A stretch of DNA of 64,000 nt from JADJPO01 sp046330955. Lineage in GTDB: Bacteria; Actinomycetota; Actinomycetes; Actinomycetales; Kineosporiaceae. A program made the translations under genes and the position numbers. How positions within the stretch are numbered: position 1 is the stretch's first letter; every line of letters begins with the position of its first letter. The notes beneath the pieces were generated by a model. That model searched no databases, was not told the origin of the DNA, and worked only from the letters and a program-made list of their open reading frames with translations. Below, piece by piece: positions 53,719-63,016 of the stretch. The stretch lies in the NCBI GenBank assembly GCA_046330955.1, contig JAXLRT010000004.1, forward strand, positions 62,001 to 126,000. The letters run 5' to 3'.

Positions 53719-54812
53719 ATGAGCACCCTGCGCGATCGAGCCCTCGGGGCACTGACCGGGCTGGCCCTGGGCGATGCCCTGGGCATGCCCACCCAGGAGC
53801 TCTCCCGTGCCCGCGCGGAGGAGTTGCTCGGTGCCGGGCCGCGATTCCTGCCCGGCCCGCCGGACAACCCGATCAGCGCCGGGATGCCCGCGGGCAGAAT
53901 CACCGACGACACCGAGCAGGCGCTGCTGCTCGGCGAGGTACTGGTGCGCGGCGACGGGGTGATCGACCCGCTGCTCCTGGCCGAGGCCCTGCTCGGGTGG
54001 CAGGAGCAGATGGCCGCCCGGGGCTCCCTCGATCTGCTCGGACCCTCCACCGCGGCAGCGCTGCAGGCTGTGCGGGAGGGCGCCGACCCCACGACCACCG
54101 GACGCCGCGGCACCACCAACGGAGCCGCCATGCGCATCGCGCCCATCGGGATCGCGACGGCCCACCCGGCCCTGGACCTGGCGAGTCGGGACGCGGCGGG
54201 TCGGGACGGCGCGGGTCGGGACGGCGCCGACCCGGGTGAGGCGCGCTTCGTCGCCGCGATTCACCACGCCTGCCGGGTCACCCATGACACCCCGGTGGCC
54301 GTCGCGGGGCGGCCGCCGTGGCGGCGGTGATCTCGATGTCGCTGGACGGCGTCCGCTGGTCCGAGGCGGTCCGCCGGGCGATCCGGGTCGCGCGCCACGC
54401 CCAACCGGACGGCACGCTGGCGCGACGGCTCGTGGCCGCGGTCGACCTGGCCGCGACCGCCGGTCCCGGTGGCGTTGCCCGGGGGAGCGCGCCGGTGAGT
54501 GCCGAGCTGCTCGACCGCATCGCGACGACGATCGGCACCACGGTGGCGACCCTCGACGCCGTCCCGGCCGCCTTCGCGATCGCCACCCTGAGCCCGGACG
54601 ACGCGTGGCGGGCCGCGTGGCTCGGGGCCCGGCTCGGCGGCGACAGCGACACCATCGCCGCGATGGCCGGCGCGATGGTCGGTGCCGCAACGGGTTTCGC
54701 GGCCCTGCCGGGTGAGGCCGTGGCGGCGCTGCGGCTGGACCGCGGCCGCGTCGTCCGGCTGGTCGACGACCTGCTGGCGCTGCGCGCCCGCACCGAGGGC
54801 GGGCAGCCGTGA
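53719..54812 (+). pseudogene. ADP-ribosylglycohydrolase (ARH/DraG family), one frameshift
   Basis: About 364 residues after repair. N-terminal RDRALGALTGLALGDALGMPTQELS and the metal-binding ITDDTEQALLL are characteristic, as is TNGAAMRIAPIG. The C-terminal half (AVISMSLDGVRWSEAVRRAIR, then LGARLGGDSDTIAAMAGAMVGAATGF) is in another frame; one G appears missing from the run at 54306-54309. These enzymes remove ADP-ribose from proteins or act on related glycosides. The stop overlaps the start of the PfkB-type kinase (GTGA), so the two products probably act in sequence. A 15-bp triple repeat at 54186-54230 lies between the halves. Confidence 0.85.
54186..54230 (+). repeat. 15-bp tandem repeat, three near-perfect copies
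   Basis: Units beginning TCGGGACG (such as TCGGGACGGCGCGGG) are repeated three times within the ADP-ribosylglycohydrolase gene, encoding an RDAAG/RDGAG/RDGAD series. It preserves frame. Confidence 0.85.
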
Positions 54813-55732
54813 GGCCGCGGCGGCTGGTCGGGCTGGCCAGCATCCTCATCGATCGCACGCTGGCGGTGCCGGCGTTGCCGCCCCGGGGCGGCGACGTGAT
54901 CGCCGAGGACCTCGGGCCGGCGGCCGGGGGCGGCATCAACGCCCTGGTGGCGGCGGCCCGGCTCGGGCTGGCCACGGTGTACGCCGGACGCCACGGCAGC
55001 GGCCCGCACGGCGAGCTGGTGCGCGAGGCGCTGCGGCGCGAGGGCATCAGCTGTCTCACGCCGGCCACGCCGGATCGCGACACCGGGTGGTGCCTGGCCC
55101 TGGTCGAGCCGGACGGCGAACGCACGTTCGTCACCGCGCCGGGCGCCGAGGCGGTGCAGGACGCCGCCTCGCTGGCCGGCATCGCGCTGCGCCCGGACGA
55201 CGCGGTGTACGTCTCGGGGTACGACCTGGTCTATCCGGACGCCGGACCGGCATTGGCGACCTGGCTCGCCGCCCTGCCACGTGAGGCAGCGGGCGGCCCC
55301 TGGGTGGTCGTCGACCCCGGCCCGCTGGTCGGTGAGGTCGATCCGGCTCGGCTGCGCGCTGTGGTGGCGCGGGCCGATCTGGTCAGCGTGTCCGCGGCGG
55401 AGTCGGCGGTGATCGCCGCGTTGCCGCCGCCACGCCGGCTCGTCATCCGGCACGGCGCCGATGGCGCCGAGTTGCGCTGTGCCGATGGCGCCGAAATGCG
55501 GGTGACCGGCACCGCTCCTCCCGGCCCCGTGATCGACACCAACGGCGCCGGTGACACCCACCTGGGGGCAATGCTCGCCGCGCGGTCCGACGGCCTCGAC
55601 TGGCGGGGCTCGCTGACCCTGGCCAACCGCGCCGCAGCGTTCGCGATCACCCGCCGCGGCGCGGCGTCCGGCCCGACCCGGCTGGACCTCGGACTCAGAT
55701 CGCCGAGTTCATGGCCTGGACGAACACCGTGA
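54809..55732 (+). CDS. PfkB-family carbohydrate/nucleoside kinase
   Basis: 307 residues from a GTG overlapping the upstream stop. Ribokinase-fold features are GGGINALVAAARLGLATVYAGRHGSGPHGELVREALRREGI near the N-terminus and the C-terminal active-site motif IDTNGAGDTHLGAMLAA with the catalytic Asp. Coupling to an ADP-ribosylglycohydrolase suggests it phosphorylates the released ribose- or nucleoside-type product, but the substrate is not defined. The last 38 bases overlap the end of the convergent vWA gene. Confidence 0.85.
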   Translation: MRPRRLVGLASILIDRTLAVPALPPRGGDVIAEDLGPAAGGGINALVAAARLGLATVYAGRHGSGPHGELVREALRREGISCLTPATPDRDTGWCLALVEPDGERTFVTAPGAEAVQDAASLAGIALRPDDAVYVSGYDLVYPDAGPALATWLAALPREAAGGPWVVVDPGPLVGEVDPARLRAVVARADLVSVSAAESAVIAALPPPRRLVIRHGADGAELRCADGAEMRVTGTAPPGPVIDTNGAGDTHLGAMLAARSDGLDWRGSLTLANRAAAFAITRRGAASGPTRLDLGLRSPSSWPGRTP

Positions 55733-57572
55733 TCAGATCCTGCGGGCGCGGCGCCACCACGGCGGTGCCGCCACTGGCCCGGGCAATGGCCGCCAAGGTG
55801 GGCTGGTCGGCGTCCGGGCCGTAGGCGATCGTGACGATGCCGACCCGCCGCGCCGCGGGCGTGCGCTGGATCTCGCGGAGCACCTCGGCGAGCGTGGCAC
55901 CGCCCTGGGCGTCGTTGCGGCCGTCGGTGATCAGGATGATCCGGCTCACCGAGCCGGGCTCCACTCCCGGCGCCAACGCCCGATGGGCCGCGATGATCGT
56001 GTTGTAGAGCCCGGTGTCACCGCCCGCCCGTAGGTTGTTGATCCGTTGAGCCAGAACGGCTTTGCGCATGCCTCCGGCGAGTTCCTGGCCGAGGGGTCCG
56101 AGCGGAACCTGCTCGGTGTGGTCCACCACCCCGCGTCGGCCGCCGGAGAAGCTCCACAGACCTACCTGGTCTCGTTCGGAGAACAGGCCCACCGTCATGC
56201 CCAGCACTTCCTTGGCGGCGTCCAGCTTCGTCACCGGTGAGCCGGAACCGGCCACTGGCTGGTCCATCGAGCCGGACACGTCCAGCACCATCAGGATGCG
56301 CGCGGTCACCGACATGCGCTGCCACAACTGCAGTGCGGCCCGGGTCGCCTCCGGCCCCGGGCGCCGCAGCACTCGTCGCGGCTGGGAGGGGTCGAGCCCG
56401 AGCGAGGTCGCCTGAGGATCGGTCAGCTCCCCGGCAGCAGTGCGCAGCCCGGCGGCCCGGAACGTCGCGGTCGCCCGAGGCCCGGCGAGGTAGGTGGCGA
56501 ACGCCGCAGCGGCGGCCCGCTTGCGCGCGTCGACCCAGCTGCCGTCGAGCACGGCATAGGGGTGGTCGGCGACCACCGATCCCTCGGTGGGGTAGATCGC
56601 GACCAGGGGGACGGCGGGTGGCGTGCTGCGGGTGAGGGGGTCACGATCGACCACCCCACGGTTGTAGGCCGCCACGAACTGCTCGTCGGTGAGTCGGGCC
56701 GACATGGCCTCGGGCGCTCGCCGGCCGGCCTTCGACCAGAGTGCGGTGAAGATCGCCGGGTCCTTCTCGTAGCGGAAGACCGCCTGTTCGATGCGGGCGA
56801 GCAAGGCCTGGTCGACCGTGTTCGCGACCTGCTCGGCGGTCAGCGGGGCCGATCCACTGCCGGTCGCCGCACAGGTCGCGGCGAGCGTGGCGTCCAGGCC
56901 GTCGCCCACCACCCGGGGGTCGGTCTTGCCCAGCCGTAGCCCGCCCCACTCGGGGTGTCGCACCGCGCCCCATCCCGTGGGTGAGGACCCGATGGCCAAC
57001 ACGTCCTTCCAGCCGAGCGACTTGCCTGGCCAGCCGAGGGCTCGGGCCATCGGTTGGGGAAGGGCGATCACCGAGGGGGAGGAGCCCAGCGAGGGCGTGG
57101 GGTGGTCGAGCGGCAGCAGGTCGGGCCGGCCCGCCGAGCCCAGCGTCTCGCGCAGCAGGGCGAGCCAGCTGGAACTGGACGGGGTCCAGACGTCCGGCGG
57201 CGGTCCCTCGCTCGTGGGCCAGTCGGCGGAGAGCAGGTCGAGGGCCGTGCCCGAGGGCCGCGACACCACGCTCACCCGGGTACAGCCGTCTGCGGCGGAG
57301 AAGTCGGCGGCGAGCCGGGTCATCGCTGCGGCCTTGTCCTCCGACGAGAGCACGACCAGAGGCGTGGCCCCGGCGCAGGTCGTCCGGGTGGGCGACGGCG
57401 CGCTCGCGGTGTCGCGGCGCTCGCGGTCACGCCACAGCTGCCACCCGCCGACCCCCAGGATCAGCAGCACCGCCAGCGCGCCGGCGAACGCGGTCCGTCG
57501 CCGCCGTCGCCGCCGGGCACGGCGTTCATGCTGGAGCTCGCGAAACCCCGGCGGCAGCGGTATCTCGCTCAT
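55695..57572 (-). CDS. Membrane-anchored solute-binding and von Willebrand factor A domain protein
   Basis: 625 residues. A basic N-terminus (RRARRRRRRR) leads to a membrane segment (TAFAGALAVLLILGVGGWQLW). A periplasmic-binding-protein-like domain occupies about 65-400 (ATPLVVLSSEDKAAAMTRLAADFSAADG, then VWTPSSSSWLALLRETLG, GVVDRDPL). The C-terminal vWA domain (about 425-625) has the MIDAS motif DVSGSMDQP, GGDTGLYNTIIAAHRAL and ILITDGRND. Such fusions are found in actinobacteria with unknown function. GAGGTGACCG before the ATG serves as the ribosome site. Confidence 0.82.
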   Translation of the reverse strand: MSEIPLPPGFRELQHERRARRRRRRRTAFAGALAVLLILGVGGWQLWRDRERRDTASAPSPTRTTCAGATPLVVLSSEDKAAAMTRLAADFSAADGCTRVSVVSRPSGTALDLLSADWPTSEGPPPDVWTPSSSSWLALLRETLGSAGRPDLLPLDHPTPSLGSSPSVIALPQPMARALGWPGKSLGWKDVLAIGSSPTGWGAVRHPEWGGLRLGKTDPRVVGDGLDATLAATCAATGSGSAPLTAEQVANTVDQALLARIEQAVFRYEKDPAIFTALWSKAGRRAPEAMSARLTDEQFVAAYNRGVVDRDPLTRSTPPAVPLVAIYPTEGSVVADHPYAVLDGSWVDARKRAAAAAFATYLAGPRATATFRAAGLRTAAGELTDPQATSLGLDPSQPRRVLRRPGPEATRAALQLWQRMSVTARILMVLDVSGSMDQPVAGSGSPVTKLDAAKEVLGMTVGLFSERDQVGLWSFSGGRRGVVDHTEQVPLGPLGQELAGGMRKAVLAQRINNLRAGGDTGLYNTIIAAHRALAPGVEPGSVSRIILITDGRNDAQGGATLAEVLREIQRTPAARRVGIVTIAYGPDADQPTLAAIARASGGTAVVAPRPQDLITVFVQAMNSAI

Positions 57573-57693
57573 CGGTCACCTCGGTCGTCGTCCAGGCGCA
57601 CAGGCGAAAACATGAACGATATTCACAGGCAATACGCGAGGAATGTACCGCCATTGCGGTGACGGCCGGCGGTCGAGTTCGGGACGAATCGCC

Positions 57694-59415
57694 TCAGCCG
57701 GCGGCGGGCCGCGGGCCGAACTCGGCGAGGGCCACCGTGACCGCCTCGGCCGCCTCGCGCAGCAGCGCCGCGACCTCGGGCAGCACCTGCGACTCGTCGA
57801 ACATGTTCGACAGTCGGGCCTCGTCGTGCAGGATCACGGCGTTGACGGCCGCGACCAGGTCGAGCCACGCCTCGCGTGCCAGCGCCGAGAGCTGCGGCTC
57901 GGTCAGGTGAGCCAGCGGACGCCGAGCCGCGGCGTGAACCTCCTGACGCACGCCCGCCGAGCCGCGGGCCGGGCCGCCCTCGACCGCCAGCGTGGCCACC
58001 GCCACCGTGATCGCGTCGGAGCGCGCCGCCTCGGGGGAGGAGGACGGCGGCGGGGTCTCGTCGGCGTGCCCCCGGGCGTGGATCCGGACCAGCCAACCCA
58101 ACACGGCGTCGTCCACCCGGCGGGCGAAGTCTCCGGTCGGGCGGGCCAGGTCCTGGGCCTGCGCCGCAGTCAGCGAGGGGTGGTCCGCCCAGCGCTCGGT
58201 GATCCGGAACAGGGCCAGGTCGACCTGCTCGTGCAACAGCGCGCTGATGGCCGAGTGCAGGGTGTCGGCGACCTTGACCACGCCGTCCTGCGGCCGTTGC
58301 GCGGCCCGGCCACGGCGACGCAGCAGCCCGCCCGAGGGAGGTGGGGTCGCATGGGCGGGGTTGTGCGGTCCACGGGCCGGTCCGCGCGCGAGCTGCCACG
58401 CCTGGGCCAGATCCTCGGTGACCAGCGATCCATCGGTGCACCGCTGCCGGACCTGCTCGCGGGCGTGCGCGAAGATCGACTCGACGTCCACCCGCAGCCG
58501 TCGCGCGGCCACGACCTGATCGTCGGCAGCGTCGGCCAGGGCGTGCACGGCCGCAACCGCCTGCTCCAGCGAGGAATCGAACACCGGCGCCGCGGGCCCG
58601 TGCCGGTCCGTCGCGCGGCTGGAGGTCTCGAGCCAGCGTTGCAGCGGCAGGATCGCCTGAACCGGCAGCCGGCCCTCGATCAGCATCATCTCGGGCAGGG
58701 TGAACATCCGGGCATGGGCCAGGCCGGCCTGGGTCAGCAGCGTGGCCAGATGGCGGCGCACCTGCATGGCCTCGTTGTCGCGCAACCGGTTCAGCAGGAC
58801 GGCGAGCGGCACCTTGCGCTCGGCCGCCTCGGCGAGCACCCCCCACGAGAGCGCATCGGCGTAATCGGTGCCGGTGGTGACGAACAACCACATGTCCGCG
58901 ACCGCGAGCAACCGTGAGGCGAGATCGCGGTTGTGGTCCACCCGCGAGTCCAGGTCCGGTGAGTCGATCACCGCGAGGCCGCGGGCGACGTCCGGGTGGG
59001 GGACGGCCCGCAGGTCGACCCAGCGGGCGGCGTCCGCTCGGTGGTTCTCGGAGCCGCCCTCCACCAGGCCCACGGCCTGCAACGCCTCGGTGTCCAGCGG
59101 GTTGTAGACCATCACCGGCTGGCGCGTCGTGGGCCGCAGCACGCCGCTCAGGCTCACCGGCGCCCCGACCAGGGAGTTGGTCAACGTGGACTTGCCGGCA
59201 CCGGTCGGGCCACCGATCACCACGATCAAGGGTGGCTCGACATCCGCCAGGCGGGGCAGGGCGTAACTCTCCAGCAGGCGAAGCGCCCGTTCGCGGCGCT
59301 CACGCATCCCCGCGAGGGCCGGTGCGTCGGTGGCCAGCTGCACGCTCTGCACGCTGCGGTGCAGCCTCGTCACGGCATGGGTCAGGGTCTGCTCCTCGTC
59401 CGAGACCGCATCCAT
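57694..59415 (-). CDS. Dynamin-like GTPase
   Basis: 573 residues. The N-terminal GTPase domain has the P-loop GGPTGAGKST (68-77), a PTTRQPVMVY switch region, the G3 motif VIDSPDLDSR and G4-like LLNRLRDN. The long C-terminal region is alpha-helical with a basic segment (about 345-360) that might contact membranes. It is annotated in relatives as dynamin-family or GTPase-domain protein. In Streptomyces such proteins act in pairs at the septum, but only one gene is present here. The 120 bases upstream of the neighbouring vWA gene contain an AT-richer promoter-like stretch. Confidence 0.78.
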   Translation of the reverse strand: MDAVSDEEQTLTHAVTRLHRSVQSVQLATDAPALAGMRERRERALRLLESYALPRLADVEPPLIVVIGGPTGAGKSTLTNSLVGAPVSLSGVLRPTTRQPVMVYNPLDTEALQAVGLVEGGSENHRADAARWVDLRAVPHPDVARGLAVIDSPDLDSRVDHNRDLASRLLAVADMWLFVTTGTDYADALSWGVLAEAAERKVPLAVLLNRLRDNEAMQVRRHLATLLTQAGLAHARMFTLPEMMLIEGRLPVQAILPLQRWLETSSRATDRHGPAAPVFDSSLEQAVAAVHALADAADDQVVAARRLRVDVESIFAHAREQVRQRCTDGSLVTEDLAQAWQLARGPARGPHNPAHATPPPSGGLLRRRGRAAQRPQDGVVKVADTLHSAISALLHEQVDLALFRITERWADHPSLTAAQAQDLARPTGDFARRVDDAVLGWLVRIHARGHADETPPPSSSPEAARSDAITVAVATLAVEGGPARGSAGVRQEVHAAARRPLAHLTEPQLSALAREAWLDLVAAVNAVILHDEARLSNMFDESQVLPEVAALLREAAEAVTVALAEFGPRPAAG

Positions 59416-59807
59416 GCCGTATGTCCCTTCCGGGAGGTTCGCGGGGTGGCGCCACGATGCTAGTGCCGCGGCTTCTGCGATGTCCTGGGGACCCTCTGGT
59501 CCGGCCCGGTACCCGAGGGTCCGGGCAGGGCTCTGCAGCGGTCACCTCGGGCGTGAAACCCGCGCCGGCTCCGCGCCGAACCGAGGCTCGCCGAGACATT
59601 CCCGGCTGGTCGAGAATGCCTCTCACCTGCAGCATTGCTCCAAACGAGTGACAGTTCGACATAGCAGCGTGATATCCCGCCGTTAACACTCGCTGGTCTG
59701 TACTCGAACGGTTCCATGGATCGGCCATGGAAAGCCGCGGAACCCCGTGGAACATCACGGGGAATCCGTCGGTTTCGGGCAGGGCGAGCCAGGGGAGTTG
59801 TCAGCGC
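59416..59807. promoter_or_regulatory. Divergent regulatory region upstream of the GH16 gene with two inverted repeats
   Basis: This 392-base gene-free stretch separates the GTPase and GH16 genes. It contains two perfect inverted repeats: TTCCATGG/CCATGGAA with a 5-base spacer at 59712-59732, and CCCCGTG/CACGGGG with a 6-base spacer at 59743-59762. They end 46 bases before the GH16 start. They are candidate operators for sugar control of the secreted hydrolase. The rest shows nothing recognisable. Confidence 0.45.
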
Positions 59808-61475
59808 ATGGGTCGACATTCGGCGCGCACCGGCGCCGGCCCGTTCGACCTGCGCGCGGCAGATCTGGATGCGGTGGATCTGGATGCGGCGGATCTGGGA
59901 ATCGTTCGCCCGCGCCCGGCCGGTGGTCGCCGCCGCATCTCGGCCGTCGTGGTGGCGATGGTGGTCCTGGGCACCGGCGGCGCGCTGTTCGCCGCGAACG
60001 GGTTGGGTGAGGCGGGCAACGCCGTCCTGAACTCCTCGCTGGACGACGGCCTGGCCGGCTGGGGGGTCAACCCCGGCGCGAAGCTCGAGTCGGTGCCGGG
60101 CCGTCACGGCCGTGGCGGCCGGATCAGCCAGACCCAGCGCGATCACTGGACCATCGCGCTCAACGACGCGATCAACTCCGTCCCCGCCACGACCGCGGGG
60201 GCGACCTACCGCGCCGAGGCCTGGGTGCGGTCGCAGCCGGGCCAGCAGGTGAGCCTGCGACTGATGGCCTATCGCGGCAGCATCCTGCGAGGTCAGGCGC
60301 TGGACTCCCAGACCGTGCCGGACGACGGGTGGCACCGGCTGAGCGTGACCTACCGCGCCGTCGAGAGCGGCGATTCGATCGATCTGAACGTGGTGGCCCA
60401 CGACCTGCCGTCCGGGCGCGGGGTCGATGTGGACGACGTTCGGCTGTTCTTGCCCGAGGATGCGCACTCCTCCGGCGCCACCACCCCCTCCGGCGGGCCC
60501 GCGCCGGAGGGGGCTGCCCCGGTCACCGCGCAGGGGGCGGTGACCGGGGCGCCACGCGCCTCCGGCCCGGCGGGTCCGGCCACGAGGACGGCGGGCCAGA
60601 CCACCACCAGGACCTCACAACGTGGCAGTTCGGCCCACACCCGCACGTCGTCCGGCCAGGCCCCGTCGTCCGGCAGCGGCCGGCCAGAGGTGACCTCGCC
60701 GCCGTCCGGCCGTTCCGGGTGGAAACTCGTCTGGGCCGATGAGTTCGCCGGTTCCGGCGTCGATTCGGCGCGGTGGCGGGCCGAGGACTACTCGACCTAC
60801 GGCGATGGGAACAACGAACTCGCCTGCCTGATGAATCGCCCCGAGAACGTGAATGTCAGCGGTGGTGTACTGCACCTGGTGGCTCGGCGGGAATCGACAC
60901 CGATTGCTTGCGGCAGTTCGGATTCCCGATTCCCCGGGGGGCGCCAGTTCACCTCGGCGAACCTGACCACCAAGGGCAAGGCGGACTGGACCTACGGTCG
61001 GTTCGAGGTGCGGGCGAAGCTGCCGACGGCGCCGGGCACGACCAAGGGGTTGTGGCCAGCGTTCTGGCTGCGTCCCAGTGCCGGGGGCACCGGTGAGCTC
61101 GACGTCCTGGAGGCCATCGGCACCGACGGGTCGGGTTCGGAACACACCAAGGTGCACCAGACCGTCTGGTACGACTACTCCGGCACGCATCGCCAGCAGC
61201 CCACCACGGTCACGGTGCCGGGTGCGCTGCCCTCGGCCGCCTTCCACGTCTATGCCGTGGAGTGGGAGCGTGGCGAGATGCGCTGGTACATCGACGACGT
61301 CTTGACCTACACCCGGACGCCGTCCACCACGCCGTGGCTCGACGAGGCCTTCGCCAAGCCGTTCTACCTGCGACTCAACCTGGCGGTCGGGGGCAACTGG
61401 CCGGGATCGCCGACGTCCGCGACGGACTTCCCGGCCAGTTACGACGTCGATTACGTGCGGGTCTACCAGCGGTGA
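59808..61475 (+). CDS. Secreted or anchored GH16 glycoside hydrolase with carbohydrate-binding domain
   Basis: 555 residues from the ATG at 59808, ten bases after AGGGGAG. The N-terminus has a repetitive DLRAADLDAVDLDAADLG stretch before a membrane/signal segment (ISAVVVAMVVLGTGGALFAA). A CBM4/9-like domain (about 75-215; NSSLDDGLAGWGVNPGAK...VDVDDVRLFLP), a Thr/Ser/Gly/Pro linker (~220-305) and the GH16 domain follow. The catalytic motif is GELDVLEAIG (E-x-D-x-x-E), preceded by GLWPAFWLRPS and followed by FHVYAVEWERGEMRWYIDD. It hydrolyses beta-glucans, laminarin or related polysaccharides. Confidence 0.88.
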   Translation: MGRHSARTGAGPFDLRAADLDAVDLDAADLGIVRPRPAGGRRRISAVVVAMVVLGTGGALFAANGLGEAGNAVLNSSLDDGLAGWGVNPGAKLESVPGRHGRGGRISQTQRDHWTIALNDAINSVPATTAGATYRAEAWVRSQPGQQVSLRLMAYRGSILRGQALDSQTVPDDGWHRLSVTYRAVESGDSIDLNVVAHDLPSGRGVDVDDVRLFLPEDAHSSGATTPSGGPAPEGAAPVTAQGAVTGAPRASGPAGPATRTAGQTTTRTSQRGSSAHTRTSSGQAPSSGSGRPEVTSPPSGRSGWKLVWADEFAGSGVDSARWRAEDYSTYGDGNNELACLMNRPENVNVSGGVLHLVARRESTPIACGSSDSRFPGGRQFTSANLTTKGKADWTYGRFEVRAKLPTAPGTTKGLWPAFWLRPSAGGTGELDVLEAIGTDGSGSEHTKVHQTVWYDYSGTHRQQPTTVTVPGALPSAAFHVYAVEWERGEMRWYIDDVLTYTRTPSTTPWLDEAFAKPFYLRLNLAVGGNWPGSPTSATDFPASYDVDYVRVYQR

Positions 61476-61492
61476 CGTCGTGGGCTCCGTGC

Positions 61493-61508
61493 CCGGGCCG
61501 GTGCCCGG
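61493..61508. terminator. Short hairpin between the convergent GH16 and GerMN genes
   Basis: CCGGGC and GCCCGG arms with a CGGT loop fill the 33-base gap between the two stop codons. There is no U-run. It is a plausible bidirectional terminator. Confidence 0.45.
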
Positions 61509-62477
61509 TCACCGCACCGTGAACGTCTTGGTGTCCCACACCTGCAGGCTCCCGTCGACCGCGCTGTCGTTGTAGGCGCGCAGTTCATAGCTGCCCGGCG
61601 GCAAGGTGATCGTCGTCTCGGCCTGGGCGAAGCCACCCATCATGGTGGTCACGAAGGTGGACGCCACCACGCTCTCTCCCTGGTACACCCGCAACGGCAC
61701 GTTGCCCTCGAAGCCGGTGCCCAGCACCGAGACGGTCACGGGGGAGGCGACGGTGGCACCCTGGGTTGGGCCGAGGATCCACACGTTGGCCTGGGTGTCG
61801 AGCGCCGCCGACCGGGCGATCGGCGCCGTCCAGTTCTGGTGGCCGGACGGCGGGGTGTCACCGTTCACGAGCAGCCGCACCCGGTCGACGGCCGGGTCCG
61901 CCGCGGTGACGGTGTACACGAGCTGTTGGACGGCGGCCTGTTCATAGGCCGAGCCCACTGCGACGAAACCCGATAGGTCGACCGCGGCGGTCTTGCCCTG
62001 GGTGGTCAGCGAGAGCACCCGGATCCCGGCCGGCCACATCGAGGTGTAGTCGGGGTCGACCGGCGTGGCGCGGAGCATCTCGGTCAGCGCGGTCAGGGCC
62101 GGGCTGTCGTCGCGGATCGCTACCCGGTGGAACTCGCGGTAGAGCCGCGGCCCGGTGCCCACGTCGGCGACGTAGTAGACCGGGACGGCGCGCGCCGGAC
62201 CGGTGACCGGGGGAGTCGTGGCTGCCGCGGACGGCACGCTCGGCGTGGGGAGCGTGGCGGCCGGCTTCGACGCGACCGGGGTGATGACCGGACCGGCGGG
62301 GCCGTCATCGCGCGAGGTGCGCCACAACACGCCGGCCGCGGTACCACCGGCGATCAGCGTGAGGGTGGCGACCGCCGCCACCAGCCGGCGCGAGGCGCGT
62401 GGCGGTGTCGGGGGAACGGCGGGGGGAAGGGGAGTGGGGCGGAAGCTCGGGGTGGTTCCCGGGTCGATGGTGCTCAT
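61509..62477 (-). CDS. GerMN/Gmad2-domain secreted or anchored protein
   Basis: 322 residues. A Pro-rich cytoplasmic N-terminus leads to a membrane segment (LVAAVATLTLIAGGTAAGVLW) and a Pro/Thr/Ala linker. The GerMN domain covers about 100-215 (PVYYVADVGTGPRLYREFHRV, LTEMLRATPVDPDYTSMWP, VDLSGF, QQLVYTVTAADPAVDRVRLLVNG). The Gmad2 immunoglobulin-like domain covers about 230-322 (NVWILGPTQGATVASPVTVSVLGTGFEGNVPLRVY, ending TFTVR). In non-sporulating actinobacteria these proteins are thought to act in the envelope; the role is unknown. Confidence 0.85.
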   Translation of the reverse strand: MSTIDPGTTPSFRPTPLPPAVPPTPPRASRRLVAAVATLTLIAGGTAAGVLWRTSRDDGPAGPVITPVASKPAATLPTPSVPSAAATTPPVTGPARAVPVYYVADVGTGPRLYREFHRVAIRDDSPALTALTEMLRATPVDPDYTSMWPAGIRVLSLTTQGKTAAVDLSGFVAVGSAYEQAAVQQLVYTVTAADPAVDRVRLLVNGDTPPSGHQNWTAPIARSAALDTQANVWILGPTQGATVASPVTVSVLGTGFEGNVPLRVYQGESVVASTFVTTMMGGFAQAETTITLPPGSYELRAYNDSAVDGSLQVWDTKTFTVR

Positions 62478-62626
62478 GGTGTCGCCTCCTGCGCCGAGGT
62501 TCCGGCGCTACCGCTATTCTCGCGCCGCTCGGGCGCTCACACCATGGACGTCGGACCCGCTCGAGCGGTTGACGCACACAGGTTTCGGAGGCGGCTTGGA
62601 GGCGCTTGGAGGCGGTTCGGAAGTGG

Positions 62627-63016
62627 TCAGGCGGCTTCGGGATCGGGCTGGTGGATGCCGAACGTGTTGCCCTCGGTGTCGACGTAGTAGCCCTGCCACG
62701 CCATGCCCGGGAGGGCGAACTTCGGCATCGCGACCCGACCGCCGGCGGCCAGGATCCGCTGCTCGGTCTCGTCGTAGTCGCCGACGCCCATCGTGCAGAC
62801 GAAGCTGTTGCTGCCGCCGGAGGTCGCCGGCGCCGGGCGAGCGAGCAGGCCGCCGTTGATGCCGAGCTGGTCCTCGGGGCCGGTGACGATGCCCCAGTAC
62901 GTCGAGCCGGTGAACTGGCTGTAATCCTCGAAGGTCCAGTCGAAGGCGGCGCCATAGAAGGCCTTGGCCCGCTCGACGTCGTCGGCCTGGATCTCGAAGT
63001 GCACCACACGGGACAT
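62627..63016 (-). CDS. VOC-superfamily (glyoxalase-like) protein
   Basis: 129 residues from the ATG at 63016, preceded by AGGAGCCCAG. It opens SRVVHFEIQADDVERAKAFYGAAFDWTF and ends WQGYYVDTEGNTFGIHQPDPEA, a single vicinal-oxygen-chelate module pair. The first metal His (HFEIQ) and a late Glu (DTEGN) are present. Members include glyoxalase I and fosfomycin or bleomycin resistance proteins, but most single-gene cases like this have no defined substrate. Confidence 0.85.
   Translation of the reverse strand: MSRVVHFEIQADDVERAKAFYGAAFDWTFEDYSQFTGSTYWGIVTGPEDQLGINGGLLARPAPATSGGSNSFVCTMGVGDYDETEQRILAAGGRVAMPKFALPGMAWQGYYVDTEGNTFGIHQPDPEAA

Noticed and set aside
59711..59733. IclR1 operator before the GH16 gene
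   Set aside because: The GTTCCAT half-site recurs, but the arms are separated by nine bases rather than three, so the same dimer is unlikely to bind.
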